64,000 nt of DNA from the NCBI RefSeq assembly GCF_014302995.1, contig NZ_CP060295.1, positions 4,827,501 to 4,891,500 on the forward strand. The letters are read 5' to 3'. A program made the translations under genes and the position numbers. Of this stretch, positions 17,766 through 29,833 are shown piece by piece. Origin of the DNA: Variovorax sp. PAMC26660 (lineage in GTDB: Bacteria > Pseudomonadota > Gammaproteobacteria > Burkholderiales > Burkholderiaceae_C). Under the pieces are notes generated by a model. The model made no database searches. It had not been told where the DNA came from and saw only the letters and a program-made list of their open reading frames with translations. The first letter of the stretch is position 1. Each line of letters opens with the position of its first letter.

Positions 17766-18902
17766 TCACATCTCCGGCCGCACGGCACGGTAGAGGGCGC
17801 GCACGAAATCCGACTGCGTGATCATGCCGGTGAGCCGCTTCTCACTGTCGATGATGGGGATATGGTGATGGCCGCCTTCGGAGAACAGCGGCACCAGCTC
17901 GACCACAGGTCGGTCGGCGCTGGCCACGCGCACCTGGCGCGTCATGATCTGGCCGACCACCTCGGGCTTGTTCGAGACCACGGTGCGGGTGGCGCGAATC
18001 AGATCGCGCAGTCGGCCCGCAATGCCTTCGTGGTGCTGCAGGTCGAGCTGGCGGAAGAAGTCGGCCTGCGTGACGATGCCGACCACGCGGCGCGTGCAGT
18101 CGGTCACCGGCAGGGCCTTGATGCGGCGCGCGTGCATCAGCGCCCACGCTTCCTGCAGCGGCGTGCCGAACTCCACCGAAACGGGCTGGCCCGACATGAT
18201 GTCGGCGCAATGCAGCGTGCCCAGGCGCCGCTTGTACGACTCCAGCTCGGTCTGCTGGATCAGCGATTCGAGGTCGTCGCGGCTGATGTCCAGCACCTGG
18301 TTGTAGCGGCTCAGCACCGCGTCGATGTCGGCCTGGCTGAAGCGGGCGTCGGCGGCCGGTGGGCGCGCCACTTGCACATGCGGATAGCGCCGGCCGGTGA
18401 GCGAGTTGTAGGCCACGCCCACGAGCACCAGCAACACCGAGTTCGTGAGGAAGGGGAACAGCGCCGACGAGAAGTGTGTCGTGTGCGTCAGCACCGCGAG
18501 CAACGCGGCCGCGCCGCCGGGCGGGTGCAGGCAGCGCGCCGCGAACATCAGGCCGATGGCGCCGCCGACCGCAACGGCGGCAGCCCAGGCCGGATCGGGA
18601 ATCCAGTTCGCGCAGGCAATGCCGACCAGCGCCGACAGCGTGTTGCCACCGATGACCGACCAGGGCTGGGCCAGCGGGCTGGCAGGCACCGCGAACACCA
18701 GCACAGCGCTGGCGCCCAGCGGTGCGATCAGCCAGATGGCGTTGTGGCCCAGCGCGCCGGCCATCCAGCGGCACAGCAGCGCGGTGACCAGCAGTCCGAG
18801 TGCTGCGCCACCCACGGCACGCAGGCGCTCGCGGGCATCGACGGTCGTGCGGCCCGGCAGCCAGGCGCGCGCATAGGTCAGGAGCGAAGAAGCCAGGCGC
18901 AT
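17766..18902 (-). CDS. HPP family membrane protein with C-terminal CBS pair
   Basis: A 378-aa inner-membrane protein: an N-terminal HPP domain with about four to five hydrophobic helices, including the signature [12 protein letters not shown], then a hydrophilic linker and two CBS domains (about residues 235-370) that end in [15 protein letters not shown] pairs usually bind adenine nucleotides, so transport or channel activity may be nucleotide-gated. HPP proteins have been linked to nitrite transport in plastids and cyanobacteria; the bacterial HPP-CBS fusion has no settled function. It lies upstream of sugE. Confidence 0.87.
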   Translation of the reverse strand: MRLASSLLTYARAWLPGRTTVDARERLRAVGGAALGLLVTALLCRWMAGALGHNAIWLIAPLGASAVLVFAVPASPLAQPWSVIGGNTLSALVGIACANWIPDPAWAAAVAVGGAIGLMFAARCLHPPGGAAALLAVLTHTTHFSSALFPFLTNSVLLVLVGVAYNSLTGRRYPHVQVARPPAADARFSQADIDAVLSRYNQVLDISRDDLESLIQQTELESYKRRLGTLHCADIMSGQPVSVEFGTPLQEAWALMHARRIKALPVTDCTRRVVGIVTQADFFRQLDLQHHEGIAGRLRDLIRATRTVVSNKPEVVGQIMTRQVRVASADRPVVELVPLFSEGGHHHIPIIDSEKRLTGMITQSDFVRALYRAVRPEM

Positions 18903-18928
18903 CGAACGACCCTTTGTCTTTCGGTGCC

Positions 18929-20164
18929 TCAGCCTTCGGTGGCCACCCCGCGCCCGATGTCGGGCCAGCGGTCATGCAGCCAGACCCAGGCGACCAGGCC
19001 GATGACCAGCATCAGCGTGGAAGTGAGCGCGAGCGCGAGCGTCGAGTGCATCACCAGCGGCGCGATCGCGCCGGCCACCACGCCGTTGGCGGTGGAGCCG
19101 ATCACGGCCTGCAGCGACGAGGCCATGCCGCGCCGCTCGGGGTGCAGGTCGAGCACCAGCAGCGTGACCACCGGCACCATCAGTGCCCAGCCGAAGGCGA
19201 ACACCGCGAGCGGCCACAGCGCCCACGCCACATGCGCCTGGAAGAAGGTGTTGGCCACCACGTTGACCACCGAGGTCACCAGCATGATGAGAAAACCGTC
19301 GCGTATCTGCCGCTTCGGCGCCACCTTGCCGGCCATGCGCCCGCTGGCGCGCGCGCCGAGCATGATGCCGCCGATGGTCAGCAGGAAGAACCAGAAGAAC
19401 TGCTGCGGCTGCAGCGCGAGGTGGTCGCCCAGGAAGGCCGGTGCCGCCAGCACGTAGAGGAACATGCCGTTGAAGGGCACGCCGCTGGCGAAAGCCAGCA
19501 GCAGGAAACGCGGGTCGGAGCACAGCTCACGGTAGCCGCGCATCAGGTGGCGCACCTGGAACGGCTGGCGATGGTCCTTGTGCAGCGTTTCGGGCAGCAG
19601 CTTGTAGTTGGCAACGAACAGCACCACGCCCACCGCCACCAGGAACCAGAAAATCGCATGCCAGCCCGCATGCACGAACAGGAAGCCGCCCACGATGGGC
19701 GCGATGGCAGGCGCCACCCCGAAGTAGATCGTGACCTGGCTCATCACGCGTTGCGCTTCGGCCGGCGGGAACATGTCGCGGATGACCGCGCGCGAAACCA
19801 CGATGCCGGCGCCGGTCGACAGGCCCTGCAGGCCACGGAACAACACCAGTTGCGTGATGTTCTGCGACAGCGCGCAGCCCAGCGAGGCCAGCGTGAACAC
19901 CGCCAGCCCCCACAGCACCACCGGCCGGCGGCCGAAGCTGTCCGACAGCGCACCGTGGAACAGGTTCATGAACGCGAAGCCGAACAGGTAGGCCGAGAGC
20001 GTCTGCTGCATCTCGGCCGGCGTCGCGCCGATGGAGCGCGCGATGCCCGAGAACGCCGGGATGTAGGTGTCGATGGAGAAGGGCCCGAGCATGCCCAGCA
20101 CCGCCAGCAACACGGCAAGGGCCCAGCGCGGGGCTTGCCAGAGCTTGTCTGCATCGGGATTCAT
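18929..20164 (-). CDS. Bcr/CflA family multidrug efflux MFS transporter
   Basis: A 411-aa drug:proton antiporter with twelve hydrophobic segments. The opening GPFSIDTYIPAF and the loop motif GALSDSFGRRPVVLWG (motif A, between helices 2 and 3) are typical of Bcr/CflA. The start at 20164 is preceded by GGAG; an in-frame ATG 39 bases upstream is rejected because it adds a hydrophilic tail. Runs in the same direction as rpoD, whose terminator lies just upstream. Substrates cannot be read from the sequence. Confidence 0.9.
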   Translation of the reverse strand: MNPDADKLWQAPRWALAVLLAVLGMLGPFSIDTYIPAFSGIARSIGATPAEMQQTLSAYLFGFAFMNLFHGALSDSFGRRPVVLWGLAVFTLASLGCALSQNITQLVLFRGLQGLSTGAGIVVSRAVIRDMFPPAEAQRVMSQVTIYFGVAPAIAPIVGGFLFVHAGWHAIFWFLVAVGVVLFVANYKLLPETLHKDHRQPFQVRHLMRGYRELCSDPRFLLLAFASGVPFNGMFLYVLAAPAFLGDHLALQPQQFFWFFLLTIGGIMLGARASGRMAGKVAPKRQIRDGFLIMLVTSVVNVVANTFFQAHVAWALWPLAVFAFGWALMVPVVTLLVLDLHPERRGMASSLQAVIGSTANGVVAGAIAPLVMHSTLALALTSTLMLVIGLVAWVWLHDRWPDIGRGVATEG

Positions 20165-20201
20165 GAGGTCGTGTGCTCCATTGTTTTTATCGTCGAGGCC
20201 C

Positions 20202-20226
20202 AAAAAGAAAGCGCCCTTGCGGGCGC
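20202..20226 (-). terminator. Rho-independent terminator of rpoD
   Basis: On the minus strand the sequence reads GCGCCC-GCAA-GGGCGC (20211-20226) followed by a T-rich run at 20202-20210, about 30 bases after the rpoD stop codon. This separates rpoD from the efflux gene downstream. Confidence 0.8.
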
Positions 20227-20257
20227 CTCCTCGTCAGAGAAATACCGGGAGACCGGC

Positions 20258-22612
<2,355 letters not shown>

Positions 22613-22909
22613 ACGACCTCGTTACGGCAAGAAAGAACAAGCGGGATCACAGGCGCGTCATCCTTTGGACAACGCCACCACAGCCCGTGCACAGGCACGG
22701 ACAAAACAATTGGGAAAGAGGAAGTAATTCCTCAACAGGCAAGATGTCGGGCGAACATTTGGTATGCAGTCCTTGCGGTTATTGACCCTTTCCGCAGGAA
22801 TTTACCGTTGGAGTGCGTTGCGCTAGGGGTCGGCCCGGAGGTGCTGCTGTCGCTCTTGCCTGGATTTCGCCAGTTGCAAAGCCCTACATTATAGCGTGTT
22901 GCGGAAATT
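22613..22909. other. 297-bp leader between dnaG and rpoD
   Basis: This is a long untranslated stretch upstream of rpoD. It contains a strong promoter-like sequence at its dnaG-proximal end (22888-22917), which would give an rpoD leader of roughly 270 nt. The remainder shows no supported coding frame and no strong hairpin with T-tract. Such a long leader leaves room for post-transcriptional control, but nothing specific is recognised. Confidence 0.5.
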
Positions 22910-22917
22910 TCAAGCAG
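22888..22917 (-). promoter_or_regulatory. rpoD promoter
   Basis: On the minus strand a perfect -10 box TATAAT (22888-22893) lies 17 bases downstream of TGCTTG; TTGAAA is also present at 14 bases. It overlaps the dnaG stop codon (22910-22912). The -10 match is the main support; the -35 is weak. Confidence 0.6.
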
Positions 22918-24919
22918 TTTCTGTACCGGACGGCCGCAGGCGGTTGCGCAATTCGAGCCGCCGCGCCTCGAGCGCCTTGTAGCGTTCCAGGGCCTTGGGG
23001 TCCTTGCCGACGGCGGCGATGGCCTCGCTTTGCTGGGCCTTGAGGCGGTCGTCCAGCATGAAGTCGAGCACGCTGGTGAGTTCCTTGGCGGCGTCGGCCA
23101 AGTGCTGCTCTTCCTCGCCTTCGGGAACGGGGCCAGCTTCGGAGATGTTCATCAGCCGCTCGGCCAATGCCTCGAAATCCAGCCCGCGCATGCCTTCGCG
23201 CAGCGCCGCCCAAGGCTGGACGCCATGCTCGTGCAACTGGCTGTCGAGCCACGTGAACAGTGCGCCGTGCGACCCGGGCAGGTCGCACAACATCAGATGG
23301 AGTTCGTGCGACAGCGCGTCCCACTGCGCCATGTTCGACAGCAGCAGCCGCACCGCCACGTCGGGCCGGCTCGGCGGCTTGCCACGGCCGCGCAGCGGTT
23401 CGATGGGTTCTTCGAACTTTCCGCCCCAGCGCTTGCCCTTGCCTTTGACGAACTTGCGTGGTGCGCTATTACTTTCATAGCGCTGCGGCTCGTAATCTTG
23501 CGGCGGCGGCATGTCCGGGTAGTAGTCGTCGCCCCCACCATGGCCGGGTTCGCTGTGGCGCGGCTGCTGTTGTGCAGGTGCGGCCGCCTTGCGCGGACCG
23601 GGCGTGGAGGCCCATAGCTCCGACAGCGCCGGCGCATCGAGTTGCACCATGGTCGCGATCTCGCTCAGCAACTGGCGCTTGAGCGCGCCGTCGGGCATGG
23701 CGCCCCAGAGCGGGCGCACGTTGCTGGTCATGTGCGCGCGGCCCTCGGCGGAGGTCAGGTCGCAGCCTTCGCGGGCGGCTTCGAGCATGAAGCGCGACAG
23801 CGGCGTGGCCTCGGTCACGAAGCGTGCGAAGGCCTCTGCACCGTGTTCGCGGATGAAGCTGTCGGGGTCGTGCTCGGCCGGCAGGAACAGAAACTTGATG
23901 CTGCGCACGTCGGTGGCATAGGGCAGGGCGCCATCGAGCGCCTTGCGCGCGGCACGCCGGCCGGCGGCATCGCCGTCGAAGCTGAACACCACCGATTCGG
24001 TGAAGCGGAAGAGCTTTTGCACGTGCTCCGTCGTGCAGGCCGTGCCGAGCGTGGCCACCGCGTTCGGAAAGCCGAGCTGGGCGAGGGCGACCACGTCCAT
24101 GTAGCCCTCGGTCACCAGTGCATAGCCGCGGTCGCGGAAAGCAGAACGGGCTTCGTACAGGCCGTAGAGCTCCCGCCCCTTGCTGAACACGGGCGTTTCG
24201 GGCGAATTCAGGTATTTGGGCTTCTCGTCGCCGAGCACGCGTCCGCCGAAGCCGATGCATTCGCCCTTGACGTTGCGGATGGGGAACATCACGCGGTCGC
24301 GGAAGCGGTCGTAGCGCTTGGCCTCGCTCTCGCTGAGCTGGCCTTCCTCGTTGTTGACGATCACCAGCCCGCTTTCGGCGAGCAGCGGATCGTCGTAGTC
24401 GGGGAACACGCTGGCCAGCGCGCGCCAGCCGGCCGGCGCATAGCCGATGCCGAACTGCTTGGCCACTTCGCCCGAAACACCTCGGCCCTTCAGGTATTCG
24501 ATGGCACCGGGCGCCTGCCGCAGATGCTTGCGATAGGCGTCGCCCGCCTTTTCGAGCACGTCGCTCAGCGTGGCTTGCTTCTGGCGCTGGCTGGCGGCGC
24601 GGGCGCGCTCGGCGGGCGAAGCGTCATCTTCTGGCACTTGAAGACCGTACTGGCCGGCAAGGTCGTGCACCGCCTCGACGAAGCCCATGCCCGCGTGTTC
24701 CATCAGAAAGCCGATGGCGTTGCCATGCACCCCGCACCCGAAGCAGTGATAGAACTGTTTCGTCGGGCTGACGGAGAAGGAGGGCGATTTCTCGCCGTGG
24801 AACGGGCACAGGCCCATGAAGTTGGCGCCGGCCTTCTTGAGCTGCACATAGCGGCCGACGATTTCGACCACATCGGCGCGCGCGATGAGTTCCTGGATGA
24901 ATGAAGCGGGGATGGTCAT
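22910..24919 (-). CDS. dnaG: DNA primase DnaG
   Basis: Makes RNA primers at the replication fork. The 669-aa protein has the N-terminal CHC2 zinc-binding domain (CPFHGEKSPSF and YHCFGCGVHG near residues 40-65), the TOPRIM catalytic core (VTEGYMDVVAL and FDGDAAGRRAARKAL) and a C-terminal helicase-binding domain ending in the Arg-rich region. A Gly/Pro/Gln-rich linker (about residues 440-500) separates core and C-terminus. The start MTIPASFIQELI is standard; the longer upstream frame is rejected. It is divergent from the YihY gene. Confidence 0.97.
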   Translation of the reverse strand: MTIPASFIQELIARADVVEIVGRYVQLKKAGANFMGLCPFHGEKSPSFSVSPTKQFYHCFGCGVHGNAIGFLMEHAGMGFVEAVHDLAGQYGLQVPEDDASPAERARAASQRQKQATLSDVLEKAGDAYRKHLRQAPGAIEYLKGRGVSGEVAKQFGIGYAPAGWRALASVFPDYDDPLLAESGLVIVNNEEGQLSESEAKRYDRFRDRVMFPIRNVKGECIGFGGRVLGDEKPKYLNSPETPVFSKGRELYGLYEARSAFRDRGYALVTEGYMDVVALAQLGFPNAVATLGTACTTEHVQKLFRFTESVVFSFDGDAAGRRAARKALDGALPYATDVRSIKFLFLPAEHDPDSFIREHGAEAFARFVTEATPLSRFMLEAAREGCDLTSAEGRAHMTSNVRPLWGAMPDGALKRQLLSEIATMVQLDAPALSELWASTPGPRKAAAPAQQQPRHSEPGHGGGDDYYPDMPPPQDYEPQRYESNSAPRKFVKGKGKRWGGKFEEPIEPLRGRGKPPSRPDVAVRLLLSNMAQWDALSHELHLMLCDLPGSHGALFTWLDSQLHEHGVQPWAALREGMRGLDFEALAERLMNISEAGPVPEGEEEQHLADAAKELTSVLDFMLDDRLKAQQSEAIAAVGKDPKALERYKALEARRLELRNRLRPSGTETA

Positions 24920-25001
24920 GTAGGCGAAGAGCGGCAAATCATACGCATGCTGCTGAACGCCTGCGGGCCGACGGCATACTGACCGCGACCGGAATCCACG
25001 A

Positions 25002-25940
25002 ATGAAGACGCCCAAACCCCTGCAACACGCCGCGCCGATGCTGCGCCACCCGCTCCGATTTGTCTGGGATGCGCTCAAGGAATTTCGCGCCAACCAGGGG
25101 CTGCTGCTCGCGGGCGCGGTGGCGTACTACGCCTTGCTGTCCATCGTGCCGCTGCTGATCGTGAGTGTGATCGCGCTGTCGCACGTCATCGAACAGGCCG
25201 AGCTGCTGCGCACCATTGGCCGGTATCTCGAGTGGCTGCTGCCGGGGCAGTCGAAGGCCATCGTGGCCGAGTTGTCGAGCTTTCTGGACCACCGCGACGT
25301 GCTGGGGCCGGTGCTGCTGGTGACGATGATCTTTTTCAGCTCGCTGGCCTTCAGCGTGCTCGAAAGCGCGATGGCGGTGATCTTTCATCACCGCAAGGCC
25401 GATCACAAGCGCCACTTCCTGGTGTCGGTGGCCATGCCCTACATCTACATCCTGTGCCTGTGCGTGGGGCTGTTGCTGGTCACGCTGGTGTCGGGCGCGC
25501 TGCAACTGGTGGGGCGGGAGAGTGTCGACCTGCTGGGCCGCAGCTGGTCGCTGTCGGGCGTTTCGGGCCTGCTGCTCTACCTGCTGGGGCTGGGCGGCGA
25601 GATTTTCATGCTGACCTCGCTCTACCTCGTGATGCCCGCCGGCCGGATGTCGCTGCGCCACGCGCTGTTGGGTGGCATCACGGCCGCGCTGCTGTGGGAG
25701 GCCACGCGGCGCGTGCTGATCTGGTATTTCTCGACGCTGTCGCAGGTCAACGTGGTCTATGGCTCGCTCACCACGGCCATTGTGGTGCTGCTGAGCCTGG
25801 AAATCGCGGCCACGCTCGTGCTGCTGGGGGCCCAGGTGATCGCACAGTACGAGCGCCTGGACCGCACCGGCAGCACGAAGCCGCCGCAGCAACCCGCTGT
25901 CAACGGGGAGGCAGTCGGATCGCTCCGTCAAGGCGGATGA
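25002..25940 (+). CDS. YihY/BrkB family inner-membrane protein
   Basis: A 312-aa integral membrane protein with about six hydrophobic segments. The family signature is seen near the N-terminus ([17 protein letters not shown]), and further conserved parts include the [26 protein letters not shown] region near the end. Often misnamed ribonuclease BN; function is not established. Its 3' end overlaps the convergent SDR gene by 41 bases. The start lies 82 bp from the divergent dnaG start. Confidence 0.9.
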   Translation: MKTPKPLQHAAPMLRHPLRFVWDALKEFRANQGLLLAGAVAYYALLSIVPLLIVSVIALSHVIEQAELLRTIGRYLEWLLPGQSKAIVAELSSFLDHRDVLGPVLLVTMIFFSSLAFSVLESAMAVIFHHRKADHKRHFLVSVAMPYIYILCLCVGLLLVTLVSGALQLVGRESVDLLGRSWSLSGVSGLLLYLLGLGGEIFMLTSLYLVMPAGRMSLRHALLGGITAALLWEATRRVLIWYFSTLSQVNVVYGSLTTAIVVLLSLEIAATLVLLGAQVIAQYERLDRTGSTKPPQQPAVNGEAVGSLRQGG

Positions 25941-26658
25941 CTTCGCCGTTGAGCATGTCGTTCTCGATGATGTGCTTGGCGAGCTTGGCGTAGTCCTCGG
26001 GCGTGCCCAGGCGCGACGGGAAGGGCACGCTGGCGGCCAGCGCGTCCTGCACTTCCTGCGGCATGCCGAACAGCATGGGCGTGCCGAAGATGCCGGGCGC
26101 GATGGTCATGTTGCGGATGCCGTTGCGCGCGAGGTCGCGGGCAATGGGCAGCGTCATGCCGACCACGCCGCCCTTTGAGGCGCTGTAGGCGGCCTGGCCG
26201 ATCTGGCCGTCGTAGGCCGCGACCGAGGCGGTCGAGATCAGCACGCCGCGTTCGCCGGTGGCTTCAGGCTCGTTCTTGCTCATCGCGTCGGCCGCCAGAC
26301 GGATCATGTTGAAGCTGCCGATCAGGTTGACCGTGACGGTCTTGCTGAACACGGCCAGTGCGTGCGGGCCGTTCTTGCCCACGGTCTTTTCGGCCGGGGC
26401 GATGCCGGCGCAGTTGATCAGGCCGGCCAGCTTGCCGAGCTTTTGCGCGGCGGCAACAGCCGCTTGGCCGTCGGCCTCCTGGCTCACGTCGCACTTGACG
26501 AACACGCCGCCAATGTCGCGTGCGACGGCTTCGCCCTTTTCAGCCTGCATGTCGGCGATCACCACCTTGCCGCCGTTCGCAGCCAGCATGCGCGCCGCGC
26601 CTTCGCCGAGGCCCGAAGCGCCACCGGTCACGATAAAAACCTTGCCGTCGATCTGCAT
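25900..26658 (-). CDS. Short-chain dehydrogenase, 3-hydroxyacyl-CoA dehydrogenase (HSD10-like)
   Basis: A 252-aa NAD(H)-dependent SDR. It has the cofactor motif TGGASGLG at residues 10-17, an NCAG motif, the catalytic serine in [11 protein letters not shown] and the YSASK catalytic pair. The overall pattern ([27 protein letters not shown]) matches 17-beta-HSD10-like 3-hydroxy-2-methylbutyryl-CoA dehydrogenases used in fatty acid and isoleucine breakdown. AGGAG lies eight bases before the ATG at 26658. The coding end overlaps the convergent YihY gene. Confidence 0.9.
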   Translation of the reverse strand: MQIDGKVFIVTGGASGLGEGAARMLAANGGKVVIADMQAEKGEAVARDIGGVFVKCDVSQEADGQAAVAAAQKLGKLAGLINCAGIAPAEKTVGKNGPHALAVFSKTVTVNLIGSFNMIRLAADAMSKNEPEATGERGVLISTASVAAYDGQIGQAAYSASKGGVVGMTLPIARDLARNGIRNMTIAPGIFGTPMLFGMPQEVQDALAASVPFPSRLGTPEDYAKLAKHIIENDMLNGEVIRLDGAIRLPPR

Positions 26659-26707
26659 TGAAAGTCTCCTGAGATGAGACACGCATTATCGAAGACGGAT
26701 TTTGGAC

Positions 26708-26736
26708 AAAAAAAGGCCTCGTCCGAAGACGAGGCC
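26708..26736 (-). terminator. Rho-independent terminator of the phasin gene
   Basis: GGCCTCGTC and GACGAGGCC form a nine-pair stem with loop CGAA (26715-26736). On the minus strand it is followed by seven T residues (26708-26714). It lies about 50 bases after the phasin stop, between it and the SDR start. Confidence 0.88.
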
Positions 26737-26787
26737 CTGAATTGGATCCGTGAGGACCCAAGGAGACAACTGGTGGTGGTCGGCAGC

Positions 26788-27339
26788 TTAGCGCTTGCGC
26801 GAAGCGGTCGCGGTCTTTGCGGCGGCAACGGCTTGCGTCGACACGGCATTGAAGTTGGCTTCGGCGACATCCGACGCTTGCTTGACGGCCTTTTGAACCG
26901 ATTCGAAAGCGTTGTTGGCGGCAGCCACGGCGCTCTTCAGAACGGCAACGGCGGTTTCCGAACCGGCGGGTGCGTTCTTGGAAGCGCTGTCGACGAGGCC
27001 GACGAAGGCTTGTTGGGCTTCAGCGGCCTTGGCTTCGAAGGCCTTGGAGAACTCGGCGCTGGTGCCTTGGGCGATGTCGTACAGGTGACGGCTGTAGGCA
27101 GCGGTCTTTTCGGCCAGGGGCTGGAACAGGCTGGCTTGCAGCGTCAGCAGTTCTTGTGCGTCCTTGACGCTCAGGGCTGCCTGGGCGGTGCCGGCGGCTT
27201 CAGACAGAGCGGCCTTGGAAGCGGTCACGTTCAGTTCGACAAGCTTCTCGACGCCTTCGAAAGCCTTGGTGGTCAGGCCGAACAGGGTTTCGAGGTTTGC
27301 TTTTTGAGCGGCGAGGATTTGGTCAGCGGTCAGGGCCAT
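26788..27339 (-). CDS. Phasin family protein
   Basis: A 183-aa Ala-rich, almost wholly helical protein matching the phasin 2 family (opening [20 protein letters not shown], which is highly typical), ending in a basic KTATASRKR tail. Phasins coat polyhydroxyalkanoate granules and limit their size, so this suggests that the organism stores PHA. GGAG precedes the ATG at 27339; a longer upstream frame is rejected. The gene is monocistronic, with its own promoter (27423-27450) and terminator (26708-26736). Confidence 0.92.
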   Translation of the reverse strand: MALTADQILAAQKANLETLFGLTTKAFEGVEKLVELNVTASKAALSEAAGTAQAALSVKDAQELLTLQASLFQPLAEKTAAYSRHLYDIAQGTSAEFSKAFEAKAAEAQQAFVGLVDSASKNAPAGSETAVAVLKSAVAAANNAFESVQKAVKQASDVAEANFNAVSTQAVAAAKTATASRKR

Positions 27340-27422
27340 GTGAGATCTCCAGAAGGGATGATTGAGCGGTCGGTTCACGTTGCGCTGCCTCGTCGTTCAT
27401 GTTGCGGTGCAGCATGGCCTCA

Positions 27423-27450
27423 AGTATAGGCAGCTCAGTTTTGCGATCAA
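27423..27450 (-). promoter_or_regulatory. Phasin gene promoter
   Basis: Reading the minus strand, TTGATC (27445-27450) and TATACT (27423-27428) are separated by 16 bases, a good sigma-70 match, 84 bases upstream of the phasin start. Confidence 0.6.
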
Positions 27451-27520
27451 GGGGTTTTTGCTGCCCTGCAGCAATCTAGAGGCCGCCTTCTAAATCGGAC
27501 CCGCATCGCAGAATGCGGGC

Positions 27521-28447
27521 ATGCGTGCCTTCTATTCCGGCCAGTTCGTGTTGCCCCTGCCACCCGGGCACCGCTTTCCCATGTCGCGCTACGCCTTGCT
27601 GCGCGATCGCCTGCTCGAACAGCTGCCGGCCGTCGATATGGACCAGGCGCCGCGAGCCACCGATGGCGAACTCGCACTGGTGCACACGTCCCAATGGATC
27701 GCGGCTATCAGCGACGGCAGCGTGAGCCCGCAGGCGATGCGTGAAATAGGCTTTCCCTGGAGCGAGGCGATGGTCGAGCGCTCGCGCCGCTCCACCGGCG
27801 CCACCATCGCGGCCTGCAGGGCCGCCTTCTCTGGCGGCGTGTCCGCCAACATGGCGGGCGGCACCCATCACGCCTACGCCGACAAGGGCAGCGGATTCTG
27901 CGTCTTCAACGACGCCGCGGTGGCCGCGCGCCTGATGCAGGCGGAGCACGGCCGCATGGGCCAGCAGCTCAAGGTCGCCGTGATCGACCTCGACGTACAC
28001 CAGGGCAACGGCACGGCCAGCATCTTTCGCGATGACCCCAGCGTGTTCACGCTGTCGATGCACGGACAGAAGAACTTCCCCTTCCGCAAGGAGGCGAGCG
28101 ACCTCGATGTCGAGTTGCCCGACGGCTGCGGTGACGCCGACTACCTCTGCGCGCTGGAACACGCCCTCGACGAACTGGATCGCCGCTTTTCCCCCGGCCT
28201 CGTGATCTACCTCGCAGGCGCCGACCCCTTCGAGCGCGACCGCCTGGGCCGCCTCAAGCTGAGCTTCGACGGCCTGGAGGCGCGCGACCGTCGCGTGTTC
28301 GACTGGGCCTGGCAGCGCCGCCTGCCGCTCGCCTTTGCCATGGCCGGCGGCTACGCCAGCGACATCGCCGAGACCGTGCAAGTACAGGTCGGCACCTTCA
28401 AGGTGGCCTTCGAGTATTGGCGCCGCTGGCAAAATGCCGCGCGATGA
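27521..28447 (+). CDS. Histone deacetylase family / acetylpolyamine amidohydrolase-like protein
   Basis: A 308-aa zinc amidohydrolase of the arginase-deacetylase fold. Active-site elements are present: [19 protein letters not shown] with the His-His pair, metal ligands in [12 protein letters not shown] (Asp and His) and GADPFERD (Asp), and a GGY near the C-terminus. Bacterial members deacetylate polyamines or other acetylated small molecules, or lysines. It overlaps the thioesterase gene by four bases (ATGA), so the two are co-translated. Substrate not determinable. Confidence 0.9.
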   Translation: MRAFYSGQFVLPLPPGHRFPMSRYALLRDRLLEQLPAVDMDQAPRATDGELALVHTSQWIAAISDGSVSPQAMREIGFPWSEAMVERSRRSTGATIAACRAAFSGGVSANMAGGTHHAYADKGSGFCVFNDAAVAARLMQAEHGRMGQQLKVAVIDLDVHQGNGTASIFRDDPSVFTLSMHGQKNFPFRKEASDLDVELPDGCGDADYLCALEHALDELDRRFSPGLVIYLAGADPFERDRLGRLKLSFDGLEARDRRVFDWAWQRRLPLAFAMAGGYASDIAETVQVQVGTFKVAFEYWRRWQNAAR

Positions 28448-28887
28448 GCACCGCCACCAAACCCACGCCGCACCACCGAAACAGCTACCGCGCGTTCCGC
28501 AGCATCCCGACGCGCTGGGCCGACAACGACATGTACGGCCACGTCAACAACGTCGTCTACTACAGCTGGTTCGACACGGCGGTGAATGCGCTGCTGATCG
28601 AGCGCGGCGCGCTCGACATCCACCAAGGCCAGGCCATCGGCTTCGTGGTCGAGACGCAGTGCAACTACTTCGCGCCGATCACGTTCCCGCAGACGGTGGA
28701 AGCGGGCATCCGGGTGGCCCAGGCTGGCCGGTCGAGCGTGCGCTATGAAATCGCGCTATTTGCAGAGGGCGCCGAAACTGCGGCCGCACAGGGCCACTTC
28801 GTGCATGTCTATGTGGACCGCGTCACGCAGCGGCCGGTGCAACTGCCCGAGGCCTTGCAGCAAGTCATCGACTCCTTGAAGGTCTGA
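28444..28887 (+). CDS. Acyl-CoA thioesterase, 4HBT hotdog family
   Basis: A 147-aa single hotdog-fold thioesterase with the 4-hydroxybenzoyl-CoA thioesterase motif, [20 protein letters not shown], near residues 23-42, where the Asp is the likely catalytic residue. It hydrolyses short-chain or aromatic acyl-CoA esters. Its ATG overlaps the stop of the deacetylase-like gene. A hairpin with T-run follows at once. Confidence 0.9.
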   Translation: MSTATKPTPHHRNSYRAFRSIPTRWADNDMYGHVNNVVYYSWFDTAVNALLIERGALDIHQGQAIGFVVETQCNYFAPITFPQTVEAGIRVAQAGRSSVRYEIALFAEGAETAAAQGHFVHVYVDRVTQRPVQLPEALQQVIDSLKV

Positions 28888-28893
28888 CCCAAT

Positions 28894-28925
28894 AAAAACG
28901 GCGCCCGAGGGCGCCGCTGTCTTTT
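28894..28925. terminator. Bidirectional terminator between convergent genes
   Basis: CGGCGCC-CGA-GGGCGCCG type stem at 28900-28916, with an A-run on the left (28894-28898) and a T-run on the right (28922-28925). It would stop both the thioesterase operon (plus) and the periplasmic Lys/Ala-rich gene (minus). Confidence 0.8.
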
Positions 28926-28947
28926 GTCATCGGCCAAGCCGAGAGGA

Positions 28948-29349
28948 TTACTTCTTCATGGCCTTGATGTCGGCCTTGCCTTGCGCTTCATCGGCCTTGG
29001 CCTGCTTCACGCAAGCGTCCTTGGCAGCGCCGGTCTGGTCGTCGCACTTTTCCTTCGCGACTTCATAAGTGGCCTTCACTTTTTCTTCAGCCACCTTGCG
29101 GGCGTGGCTGTCGCTCGGCTGGTATTGCTGCTCCAGCTCTGCCTTGGCGACGTCTTCCTTGCCCTTGGCGTCCTTCTGGCAGACGTCCTTGGCGTTGTCT
29201 TTCAGCGTGTCGCACTGCGCCTTCGCGACCTTGTAGTCGGCTTCGATCTTTTCCTTGGCGACCTTGTATTCGTCCTTGGTCATCGCGCTGGCTTGCGTGG
29301 CAACGAAACAGGTGGAGGCGAGGGCGAGCATGAGCAGATGTTTTTTCAT
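28948..29349 (-). CDS. Periplasmic Lys/Ala-rich protein with duplicated Cys-x10-Cys unit
   Basis: A 133-aa exported protein: signal peptide MKKHLLMLALASTCFVATQA with cleavage near ASA, then a charged, Ala/Lys/Glu/Asp-rich helical protein. It contains two related units, each with a Cys-x10-Cys pair (residues 46-57 and 102-113) and the surrounding pattern VAK-x-x-CD...AKD-x-C. Four cysteines in an exported protein suggest two disulfides. Similar proteins are common in Burkholderiales and sometimes called TolA-like, but function is not known. It is followed upstream on the same strand by csbD, suggesting a stress role. Confidence 0.75.
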   Translation of the reverse strand: MKKHLLMLALASTCFVATQASAMTKDEYKVAKEKIEADYKVAKAQCDTLKDNAKDVCQKDAKGKEDVAKAELEQQYQPSDSHARKVAEEKVKATYEVAKEKCDDQTGAAKDACVKQAKADEAQGKADIKAMKK

Positions 29350-29413
29350 TGGAGTTTTTCCTTCGAGGTGATTGAAATTGGGGGTACGAGGCGGTCGAGG
29401 TGACCGGCCTGAA

Positions 29414-29647
29414 TCAGGACTTTTCGAACCAGAGTGCGTCGGGCGTGCGGCCGTCGCGGCCTTCCCAGTCCTTGACCTGCTTTTCGGCTTCGTCGCGGCT
29501 GATGCCGTGGCGTTCCTGGATGCGGCCGAGCAGCTGGTCGCGCTTGCCGGCGATGACGTCGAAGTCGTCATCCGTCAGCTTGCCCCATTGCTCCTTGACC
29601 TTGCCCTTGAGCTGCTTCCAGTTGCCTTCAATGGTGTCCTTGTTCAT
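29414..29647 (-). CDS. CsbD family stress protein
   Basis: A 77-aa hydrophilic protein with the CsbD signature: MNKDTIEGNWKQLKGKVKEQ, then WGKLTDDDFDVIAGKRDQL. The family (CsbD, YjbJ) is abundant and strongly induced under stress and in stationary phase, but its mechanism is unknown. A longer open frame in the same phase begins far upstream, but AAAGGAG six bases before the ATG at 29647 fixes the start. It is 64 bp upstream of the exported Lys/Ala-rich gene on the same strand. Confidence 0.93.
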   Translation of the reverse strand: MNKDTIEGNWKQLKGKVKEQWGKLTDDDFDVIAGKRDQLLGRIQERHGISRDEAEKQVKDWEGRDGRTPDALWFEKS

Positions 29648-29833
29648 GCGAATCTCCTTTGAGAAGTTGATTCGGCGGGCTGTGTGTGCCGCCGTGAAAT
29701 CAATGTCGCCGCATGAATTCACCCTCACGGTAGGACGTGCTGGGCAGGCCCCGTAGGCACAGGCCGACGCGCCCCGTGATAATCGATGCGACGCCGAAAG
29801 TTTGAGACACCGCACCGCATCGCGTACAGCACC

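Noticed and set aside
17426..17766. A guanidine riboswitch for the SMR gene
   Set aside because: Only 19 bp separates it from the upstream HPP gene; no room for the aptamer.
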